Source: Hyphomonadaceae bacterium (GTDB taxonomy: Bacteria; Pseudomonadota; Alphaproteobacteria; Caulobacterales; Hyphomonadaceae). Taken from it: DNA of 12,561 nt. Position numbers and translations under genes: made by a program. The notes under the pieces are model-generated. The model did no database searches. It was given only the letters and a program-made list of their open reading frames with translations, and was not told the DNA's origin. The stretch lies in the NCBI GenBank assembly GCA_030696545.1, contig JAUYSA010000104.1:1-12561 (forward strand), given 5' to 3'. Below are positions 6,000 through 12,079 of the stretch, piece after piece (within the stretch, counting starts at the first letter, position 1; each line of letters starts with the position of its first letter).

Positions 6000-7664
6000 T
6001 TGGCGACAAAAGCTGGCCTCGTCTGGGCGGCGCTTGCGGTTGCGGGCCTTTTTGGCGCCGCCACCTTCACGACCGCAACGCCTTTACCTGTCTGGGCTCA
6101 GGCTGCGGGCCCCGTCACGCCGGTCAAGGTCGGCGTCCGCAGGATCACCGAAACCCAGTACCGCCACACCATCGCTGACGTTTTCGGACCAGACATCAAG
6201 ATCAGTGCGCGCTTCGAGCCCGAGAAACGCGAAGAAGGCCTGCTCGCGGTCGGCAGCAGCCAGCTCTCGCTGACAGCATCAGGCTTCGAGCAATACTTTG
6301 CCCTCGCCAGCTCCATCTCCGAACAGGCGCTCGGGGAGGCCCGGCGCGCGGAAACTGTCGGCTGCACCCCGAAGGACACGCGCAAGATGGACGAAGCGTG
6401 CGCGCGTCAGTTTGTCGGCAGTTATGGCCAGCAACTCTTCCGCCGTCCGCTCACCGAGGCGGAAACAACAGCGCGCCTCAAGCCCGCGTCGGTTGGCACT
6501 CAACAATCCGGCGACTTTTACACCGGCCTGCAGCTCGCACTGACCAGCTTGCTGATGGATCCCGATTTCATCTTCCGGATGGAAACGGCCGAGGCCGACC
6601 CCGCCAATCCTCGCACCTACCGCCTCGATGGATACTCAAAAGCATCGCGCATCTCGTACCTGCTCTGGGACACTACGCCCGACGCCGAGCTGCGCGCCGC
6701 AGCCAGCAGCGGCGACATCCACACCTCCGCCGGCCTCCGCAAGCAGCTCGACCGTCTCGTCGCCTCTCCGCGCTTCGAAGATGGCGCACGCGCTTTCTTC
6801 ACGGACATGCTGCAGCTCGACGGCTTCGACAACCTGATCAAGGACCCGGCCACCTATCCAAAATTCAATCAGGCCGTGGCGGACAGCGCGAAAGAACAGA
6901 CGCTTAAAACGACCATCGACCTGCTCGTCGCCAAGAAGCGGGATTATCGCGATCTCTTCTCGTCCAACGAGACCTTCATCAACCGCTACCTCGCCTCGGT
7001 GTACAAAGTTCCCTACAGCTCCTCGAACGCATGGGCGCCCTACACCTTCCCTGAATCGTCCGAGCGCGCCGGTATTCTCACGCAGGTCAGCTTCCTCTCG
7101 CTGTTTGCCCACCCGGCAGGCTCATCCCCGACGCGTCGCGGCGTGAAGGTGCACGAGATTTTCATGTGCGAGCCCACGCCAGAGCCGCCCGCCGATGTCG
7201 ATTTCTCGAAAGTGCAGGACAGCGCGAAAGGCACCGTTCGTGGCCGCCTGCTCGATCACATGGAAAACACCGGCTGCACCGCCTGCCACCGTCGCAGCGA
7301 TCCGCCCGGCCTCGCACTCGAACACTTCGACGGCCTCGGCCAGCTCCGCACGATGGAGAACGGCTCCCGTATCGACGTCAGCGCCGATCTCGACGGCAAG
7401 AAGTTCGAAGGCGCGCAGGGCCTCGCGAAGTACCTCCGCGATGACCCAAAAATCCCCGCCTGCCTCGTGCGCAACGTCTATGCCTATGGCGTCGGCCGTC
7501 CCACGGACGAACGCGACGAAGATTACATCGCCGACCAGACCGCTGCTTTCGCAAGCAGCGGATATGTCCTCCCCAGCCTGATGGCGCAGATCGCCTCCAG
7601 CCCGGAATTCCTCAAGCCGGTCATTCCCCGGCTTGCATCCCCATCCGCCGCGAAGCCGCTTTGA
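6000..7664 (+). CDS. exported DUF1587/DUF1595/DUF1592/DUF1588/DUF1585 multidomain protein with CxxCH motif
   Basis: A 554-residue protein of the DUF1592 family, abundant in planctomycetes and also found in some proteobacteria; its biochemical role is unknown. Domains in order (approximate) are: DUF1587-like at 47-110 with ITETQYRHTIADVFG; DUF1595 at 138-165 with QQLFRRPLTEAE; DUF1592 at 175-300 with ALTSLLMDPDFIFR; DUF1588 at 355-455 with RAGILTQ, RRGVKVHEIFMC and the heme-like CTACH at 426-430; and DUF1585 at 465-540 with LVRNVYAYGVGRP. TTG at 6000 is chosen because GGAGGG lies seven bases upstream and the product starts with a signal peptide ending near VWAQ (31-34). An in-frame TTG at 5943 overlaps the promoter. 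The N-terminal planctomycete-type cytochrome domain seen in larger relatives is absent. The gene is first in a tight operon with the DUF1552 gene. Confidence 0.87.
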   Translation: MATKAGLVWAALAVAGLFGAATFTTATPLPVWAQAAGPVTPVKVGVRRITETQYRHTIADVFGPDIKISARFEPEKREEGLLAVGSSQLSLTASGFEQYFALASSISEQALGEARRAETVGCTPKDTRKMDEACARQFVGSYGQQLFRRPLTEAETTARLKPASVGTQQSGDFYTGLQLALTSLLMDPDFIFRMETAEADPANPRTYRLDGYSKASRISYLLWDTTPDAELRAAASSGDIHTSAGLRKQLDRLVASPRFEDGARAFFTDMLQLDGFDNLIKDPATYPKFNQAVADSAKEQTLKTTIDLLVAKKRDYRDLFSSNETFINRYLASVYKVPYSSSNAWAPYTFPESSERAGILTQVSFLSLFAHPAGSSPTRRGVKVHEIFMCEPTPEPPADVDFSKVQDSAKGTVRGRLLDHMENTGCTACHRRSDPPGLALEHFDGLGQLRTMENGSRIDVSADLDGKKFEGAQGLAKYLRDDPKIPACLVRNVYAYGVGRPTDERDEDYIADQTAAFASSGYVLPSLMAQIASSPEFLKPVIPRLASPSAAKPL

Positions 7665-7678
7665 GCAAGGAGCCGCTC

Positions 7679-9034
7679 ATGTCTCTCCGTTTCAATCGCC
7701 GCTCTCTGATGCGCGGGCTGCTCGGCGGAGCCGGCGTCTGCGTCGGCCTCCCCGCGCTCGACACATTCCTGAACGGGAACGGCACCGCGTATGCGGAAGG
7801 CGCCAAGCTGCCGACCCGTTTCGGCACATATTTCTGGGGCCTCGGCCTTACTGATACGCCAACAGGCGGCACACGCTGGGTGCCGAAGACCACCGGCGCC
7901 GGGTACGAGATCACGCCTGAACTCGCATCCCTGAAGTCGGTAAAAGACAAGGTCTCCGTTTTCTCCGGCTTCCGCGTCATCGGCGATGGACGCCCCAACC
8001 TCGTCCACTGGAGCGGCCACGCCTCTATTCTCACCGGCATCGCCCCCGCTGGCTCGACCAGGTTCGACGGCCCGACCTTCGACACCAAGATCGCTGACGC
8101 CATCGGCGGCGGCACGCGTTTCAAGGTGCTGGATGTCGACGCCTCCGTCTCGCGCAAACCCGTCAGCTACTCCACACGCACCGGCAACAGCTTCGCCACA
8201 TCGGAGACGACGCCGCTCGCTCTCTACGAGCGCATCTTCGGCGAAGGCTTCCAGGACCCCAACAGCGACAACTGGAAGCCCGATCCCTCCATCTTGCTGC
8301 GCCAGAGCGTGCTCTCTGCGATCACCGAGCAGCGGCAGTCCCTGATGGCCAATGTCGGCAAGGCCGATCAGATCAAGCTCGACCAGTATTTCACCTCGCT
8401 GCGCGAAATGGAAAACCAGCTCGAGATCGGCTTGCAGAAGCCAGAGAAGTGCGAAGCCTGCGTCGTGCCACCGCCGCCGAAAGAGCCCCACCGCTCGGCA
8501 TCCGTTGACATCGTCAACGCGAACACCAAGGCGATGGCGAAGATGCTCGCCATGGCGATGGCCTGTAACCAGACCAAAGTGTTCAACTTCGTCCACACCG
8601 CCGGCTCATCCGAGACCTACATCGCGGGCGATTCCAAGATCTACCACCAGATCACCCACGACGAGCCCACTGACGCAAAGCTCGGCTACCAGCCAATGAC
8701 CAGCAAGATCGCCGGCATGGTGATGCAGGCTTTCGGTGACTTCCTCGTCGAGATGGACGCGATCAAGGAAGGCGACGGCACGCTGCTTGATCGCAGCCTC
8801 ATCATGGGCTTCAGCGACACCGGCTACGCCAAGATCCACGCCATCGAGAACATCCCGATGTTCCTCGCCGGCGGCGCCAACGGCAAGCACAAGGCCGGCC
8901 AGCACATTGCGGCCAAGGGCGAATCCGTCACGCGCGTCTCCCTCACGGCCCAGCAGATCGTCGGCGCGCCCGTCGGCGAATTCGGCGCGGGCGGCATGAA
9001 GACGTCGCGCCCGATCACCGAAGTCATGGCGTAG
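7679..9034 (+). CDS. Tat-exported DUF1552 family protein
   Basis: A 451-residue DUF1552 protein, the usual genomic partner of DUF1592 proteins; its molecular function is unknown. The N-terminus has a twin-arginine signal: FNRRSLMRG at residues 5-13, then a hydrophobic stretch, suggesting export of a folded, perhaps cofactor-bearing, protein. Recognisable blocks are PTRFGTYFWGLGL (45-57), LVHWSGHASILTGIAP (108-123) with His110 and His114, and GFSDTGYAKIHAIENIPMFL (377-396) followed by AGG, which recalls the late motif of DUF1501/sulfatase-like proteins. A CEAC pair (258-261) sits in a proline-rich linker and may bind metal or form a disulfide. The ATG at 7679 has AAGGAG six bases upstream and gives a normal Tat signal; the in-frame TTG at 7661 overlaps the previous stop and is not preferred. 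The gap to the DUF1592 gene is 14 bases. Confidence 0.87.
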   Translation: MSLRFNRRSLMRGLLGGAGVCVGLPALDTFLNGNGTAYAEGAKLPTRFGTYFWGLGLTDTPTGGTRWVPKTTGAGYEITPELASLKSVKDKVSVFSGFRVIGDGRPNLVHWSGHASILTGIAPAGSTRFDGPTFDTKIADAIGGGTRFKVLDVDASVSRKPVSYSTRTGNSFATSETTPLALYERIFGEGFQDPNSDNWKPDPSILLRQSVLSAITEQRQSLMANVGKADQIKLDQYFTSLREMENQLEIGLQKPEKCEACVVPPPPKEPHRSASVDIVNANTKAMAKMLAMAMACNQTKVFNFVHTAGSSETYIAGDSKIYHQITHDEPTDAKLGYQPMTSKIAGMVMQAFGDFLVEMDAIKEGDGTLLDRSLIMGFSDTGYAKIHAIENIPMFLAGGANGKHKAGQHIAAKGESVTRVSLTAQQIVGAPVGEFGAGGMKTSRPITEVMA

Positions 9035-9045
9035 GAGATCGCGCG

Positions 9046-10314
9046 ATGCGGTATTCAACCGGAACAGCCATAGCCGCCTTCGCGCTGGCCGCCGCCTTCC
9101 CCGCCGCCGCTTCGGCGGAATGGACGAAAACCTGGGTCATCGAATGGAACGAGCCGGCCATGTATTACGGCGCCAAGAGCGGCGTCATCGACCCCGGCAC
9201 GGATTGTCCGAAAGGCACGAACCCGGACATCGACTGGGTCCAGGTCATGGTCAATGCGGGCTACACCCGCGAGGAAGCTGCGTGGCTCCGCAATCCCGCC
9301 AACCCTACGCGCAGTCCGGTCCACGGCCAGAACCAGATGGCTTTCCGCGGCAAGGACCGCGCGAACGTCTATATCAATCCCACCTCAACACCTGACCCGG
9401 GCCTTACGCCCGTTTCCGGCACGATCGGTGAAGGCATCGATCTCGACGGCAACACAAAGAACGGCTTCACCGGCCTCAACGGCGAAAAGGGTATCGACAA
9501 CAGTTTCTACCGGACGCTCGGCTGCTGGAAAACCTATCGCGGCCCGCAACGCCTCTCCAGCGGCGCCCTCCAGTTCAACGACGCGATGCGCAACGGTTCA
9601 TGGACAACCGTGATCGTCGCCACGGGCAAGGGCGCCGACCCGATGAACGACAAGGACGTGAAAGTCGGCTTCTACATGAGCGCCGACAAGATCGTGAAAG
9701 ACGGCAATGGCGGCGTCGCACTCGACTACACTTTCCGGATCAAGCCGGATGCAAAATACGAGGCTCTCTATTCCGCCCGCACGCAGAATGGCGTCATCGC
9801 CTCGACCGCCCCCGCCGACGTGATGCTGCGCGACCCCAGCTACTCGCAGGATCTCGATCTCCTCCGCTCGCGTATCAGCCTAAAGATGAAGCCGGATGGT
9901 TCGCTGCAAGGCTATGTCGGCGGCTATCGCGCATGGGCGCCTGTTTACAAAGGCTGGGTTGATGCGCGTGGTCCCGTCATCGAAGCGCTGACCTGGGTGC
10001 AACTGCCCGGCGTCTATTACGCGCTCCAGCGCAATGCCGACTTCAGCCCCACCGGCACCGCAGGCGAGAAGACCCACATCTCCTACGCCATGCGCGTCGA
10101 TGCTCTCCCCGCTTTCGTCATGACGCCAGATGGCGGCAAGCAGGTGACGGAGATCACGTCCTACAAGGCCAGCGCCCCGCCACCGAGCAAGCCGTCAGCC
10201 ACGACCTTCTCCGTGATCGACGGCCTCGTGCCTGACCGCAACGCAAAGGTTCAGGCCGGGCCAACCGCCGTGATCCTTCCGCCAACGACCGCCCCCACCA
10301 GCGCCGGCCAATAG
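9046..10314 (+). CDS. exported protein of unknown function, third gene of the DUF1592/DUF1552 operon
   Basis: A 422-residue protein I do not recognise. A Sec signal peptide covers residues 1-24 and ends in AASA before Glu25. The mature protein has only two cysteines, Cys54 (GTDCPKG) and Cys160 (RTLGCWKTY), which probably form one disulfide. A segment at about 128-155 (GEGIDLDGNTKNG followed by NGEKGIDNSFYR) is rich in spaced Asp/Asn/Gly and could be a calcium-binding loop; this is inferred. The middle is mostly predicted beta, with many Trp/Tyr residues, for example GYVGGYRAWAPVYKGWV. The last 55 residues become proline-, threonine- and alanine-rich, like a flexible tail or linker. The start is clear: AGGAG overlaps the DUF1552 stop codon and ends eight bases before the ATG. 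Co-transcription with the DUF1592/DUF1552 pair suggests it is a partner or substrate-binding component. Confidence 0.85.
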   Translation: MRYSTGTAIAAFALAAAFPAAASAEWTKTWVIEWNEPAMYYGAKSGVIDPGTDCPKGTNPDIDWVQVMVNAGYTREEAAWLRNPANPTRSPVHGQNQMAFRGKDRANVYINPTSTPDPGLTPVSGTIGEGIDLDGNTKNGFTGLNGEKGIDNSFYRTLGCWKTYRGPQRLSSGALQFNDAMRNGSWTTVIVATGKGADPMNDKDVKVGFYMSADKIVKDGNGGVALDYTFRIKPDAKYEALYSARTQNGVIASTAPADVMLRDPSYSQDLDLLRSRISLKMKPDGSLQGYVGGYRAWAPVYKGWVDARGPVIEALTWVQLPGVYYALQRNADFSPTGTAGEKTHISYAMRVDALPAFVMTPDGGKQVTEITSYKASAPPPSKPSATTFSVIDGLVPDRNAKVQAGPTAVILPPTTAPTSAGQ

Positions 10315-10331
10315 CCGCGAGGAACCGCATC

Positions 10332-10808
10332 GTGTCCATTCGTCTCTCAATCGCTGCGGCGCTCGCCGCAGCCAGCCTCGCGGCGGCCCTCCCCGCCTGC
10401 GCTCAGACGCCGTCCACCGCACCGTCCGACGACATCAGGCCGATCCGTATTTCTGGCGTAGGCCTGCGCGTCAGCGACCTCGAACGCTCGAAGAAATTCT
10501 ATACCGAAGTCCTCGGCCTCAAGGTCAACGCAAAGGTCCCGGCGCAGGGTGAACCCGTCGAATACCTTCTCGGCCTGACCGGAGACATCCGCGCCGACAC
10601 GCTCATCATCATCCGCAAGGGCGAGATAGTCCCCGGCGCCACCGAATTCGGCAACATCGTCATTGTCGTGCCAGACGGCCGCAAGATGGCCGAGCGCGTC
10701 GCCGCCGCGGGCTACCCGCCCGCAAAAATCGTCGACGGCACGAACATCATCCGCGATCCGGATGGCTACAAGATCGAACTGTATCAGCGCACGGCGCCAA
10801 AGCCCTGA
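10332..10808 (+). CDS. exported VOC (glyoxalase/dioxygenase-fold) protein lacking usual metal histidines
   Basis: A 158-residue protein with one vicinal-oxygen-chelate domain. The typical VOC opening is present: SGVGLRVSDLERSKKFYTEV at 41-60, then LGL, and the closing motif RDPDGYKIELYQ at 141-152 with Glu149. The first metal ligand, normally a His just before VGL, is Gly42. The second, normally a His in the FGNIVIVVPD strand, is Asn108 or Gly107. Only the terminal Glu is kept, so a normal Fe/Ni/Zn site is unlikely; it may bind a ligand without catalysis. A signal peptide of about 24 residues ends LPACAQ, which is unusual because VOC enzymes are mostly cytosolic. LPAC is a poor lipobox; cleavage after Ala24 is also possible. 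The GTG start at 10332 follows GAGGAA at seven bases' distance. The gap from the previous gene is 17 bases. Confidence 0.85.
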   Translation: MSIRLSIAAALAAASLAAALPACAQTPSTAPSDDIRPIRISGVGLRVSDLERSKKFYTEVLGLKVNAKVPAQGEPVEYLLGLTGDIRADTLIIIRKGEIVPGATEFGNIVIVVPDGRKMAERVAAAGYPPAKIVDGTNIIRDPDGYKIELYQRTAPKP

Positions 10809-10830
10809 AGCACCCGCCAACCTGAAACCT

Positions 10831-10857
10831 CAAGCCAGACTGCAAAGTCTTGGCTTG
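10831..10857 (+). terminator. hairpin with GCAA tetraloop between VOC and lipoprotein genes
   Basis: The arms CAAGCCAGACT (10831-10841) and AGTCTTGGCTTG (10846-10857) pair over 11 base pairs with a single bulged T, and enclose GCAA, a GNRA-type tetraloop. It begins 22 bases after the VOC stop. No T-run follows, so it is not a classical intrinsic terminator; it may be a weak terminator, an mRNA-stabilising 3' structure or an operator for the next gene. Confidence 0.4.
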
Positions 10858-10906
10858 CGTCCGCGCCAATACCCCGCTGCTATACGTCAAAGCACGGGGC
10901 AAACAT

Positions 10907-11476
10907 ATGCGCGCACTTCTTTCGGCCTTCCTTTTCCTCGCCGCCTGCACAACGGCCCAGCCGCCCGCGCTCGCACCCTCAGCGCAGCTTCCCCCCAACA
11001 ACAACCCAGTGCAGATGAACCGCGACGCCGCCGCATCGCGCGGCCCGGTTCGCAACCTCACAGCGCAGCCCGGCCAGGAAATCGTCACCATCCGCTACTG
11101 GAAGATCAAGAAAGGTACGTTCCCGCAATTCCTCGAAGCTTCACAGACCGGTATCTGGCCCTTCTTCGAGAAAATCGGCTCTCGCGTCGTCGGCATGTGG
11201 CAGGTGATCCCGCCGCCAGACGGCAAGGAAGCCTCCCCCGACTATGACGAAGTCTATCTCACCACCCGCTACGCCAGCGTCGAACACTGGGCCGCCACGC
11301 GCGATGCCGCCGCAATGGGCGGAAACGGTCCCGACTATGCCGCCCTCCAGGCCGCGCTCGCCGTGCGCCAGTCGCTGACGCTCGAGACAAAAGTCACATT
11401 CCTGCGCGGCGCCACCGGCCCGCTCGGCCCGGTCTATCTCCCCGGCACGGGCGAGAAATTCGTCGAAGCGCCCTAG
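10907..11476 (+). CDS. NIPSNAP-like lipoprotein
   Basis: A 189-residue protein beginning MRALLSAFLFLAACTTAQPP, a clear lipoprotein signal with lipobox LAAC and Cys14 as the acylated residue. The residue after Cys is Thr, not Asp, so by the enterobacterial rule it would go to the outer membrane. A proline-rich spacer (about 19-60) precedes a small alpha/beta domain: EIVTIRYWKIKKGTFPQFLE near 62-85, then a YASVEHWAATRD helix. This resembles the ferredoxin-like NIPSNAP or Dabb-type fold, a similarity judged by eye. The ATG at 10907 is preferred over the upstream in-frame TTG at 10850 because it starts the lipoprotein signal exactly. The preceding 98-base gap holds a hairpin and GCTATA at 10879-10884, a possible -10 element without a well-placed -35. 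The TAG stop directly abuts the stop of the convergent cupin gene. Confidence 0.8.
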   Translation: MRALLSAFLFLAACTTAQPPALAPSAQLPPNNNPVQMNRDAAASRGPVRNLTAQPGQEIVTIRYWKIKKGTFPQFLEASQTGIWPFFEKIGSRVVGMWQVIPPPDGKEASPDYDEVYLTTRYASVEHWAATRDAAAMGGNGPDYAALQAALAVRQSLTLETKVTFLRGATGPLGPVYLPGTGEKFVEAP

Positions 11477-11938
11477 CTACTTCGCACAGCTCTCTGGCTT
11501 GATCTCCACGCGCGTGAATTTCACGCTCACCTGCCCGATATTGGTGATCGCGTGCGGCCCCTCGGGCCCAGACCACACAGCGCGATATCCGCCCGAGGGC
11601 TCGATATCATTGTGCGACATCTCGATGAACTTGCCGTCTTCCATCCGGTATTGCGTGTAACGAAACTTGCCGCCGCCCTCCCCGCCGGTCTCCCCCATGA
11701 TAACGCTCGGCAGCGCATGGATATGGATCGGCTCCGTCGCCAGCGCCGGCAGGTTGATCTCGAGTATCCGCACATGCTCATCCTCAAACAGCACACGATG
11801 CGAATACGGCGCGGCCGCCACGGCGTCATAGGGATAGCTTGCCGGCTCGCAGAACATCGGCTCCGGCGGCAACGTCTGCTGCGCCAGTGCCGCAGGCGCC
11901 AGCCCCAGCATCAAGATCGCAGTTCCAAGCATCCGCAT
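11477..11938 (-). CDS. exported small cupin-fold protein
   Basis: A 153-residue single-domain cupin. The first cupin motif is visible in LPALATEPIHIHALPSVIMGE (about 63-83), with His72 and His74 as likely metal ligands. The second is GPEGPHAITNIG (124-135) with His129, so a mononuclear metal site is plausible, although the usual Glu of motif 1 is not obvious. A Sec signal peptide (MRMLGTAILMLGLAPAALAQ) places it in the periplasm. The mature protein has only two cysteines, Cys30 and Cys151 at its two ends, which may form a disulfide closing the barrel. The ATG at 11938 follows AGGAG at six bases' distance; the longer in-frame ATG at 12052 would add 38 non-signal residues and is rejected. The reaction is unknown. 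It may share a role with the exported VOC and NIPSNAP-like proteins next to it, which is inference. Confidence 0.82.
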   Translation of the reverse strand: MRMLGTAILMLGLAPAALAQQTLPPEPMFCEPASYPYDAVAAAPYSHRVLFEDEHVRILEINLPALATEPIHIHALPSVIMGETGGEGGGKFRYTQYRMEDGKFIEMSHNDIEPSGGYRAVWSGPEGPHAITNIGQVSVKFTRVEIKPESCAK

Positions 11939-11966
11939 GGCCGTCTCCTGCAGCACCCTTTGCGCG

Positions 11967-11995
11967 ATTAAGCCCGCGCCCTCACTGCCCCGCAA
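11967..11995 (-). promoter_or_regulatory. possible promoter of the cupin gene
   Basis: On the reverse strand TTGCGG (11990-11995) is separated by 17 bases from CTTAAT (11967-11972), a 4/6 match to the -10 consensus. The predicted start near 11960 would leave a leader of about 22 bases containing the AGGAG of the cupin gene. The match is moderate only. Confidence 0.35.
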
Positions 11996-12031
11996 GCGGC
12001 CATGCCATCCCCGCCCCTCACAAAACCGCGC

Positions 12032-12060
12032 TTGACCTCGCCGCGCCGCCATGGATTAGC
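12032..12060 (+). promoter_or_regulatory. possible promoter of the GNAT gene
   Basis: TTGACC (12032-12037) is a good -35 element. The -10 region 16-17 bases later (GATTAGC) is a poor match. Position fits, as the GNAT start codon is at 12080 with GGAG at 12068-12071. Confidence 0.3.
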
Positions 12061-12079
12061 CAACGCCGGAGCCAAACCA

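Noticed and set aside
7523..8596. Long reverse-strand open frame (357 codons) under the DUF1592/DUF1552 genes
   Set aside because: It lies wholly antisense to two well-supported genes, has no recognisable domain, and such frames are common opposite high-GC coding sequence.
11939..12052. N-terminal extension of the cupin gene to ATG 12052
   Set aside because: It would put 38 polar and arginine-rich residues before a complete signal peptide, and the internal ATG has a good AGGAG; the extension also crosses the likely promoter.
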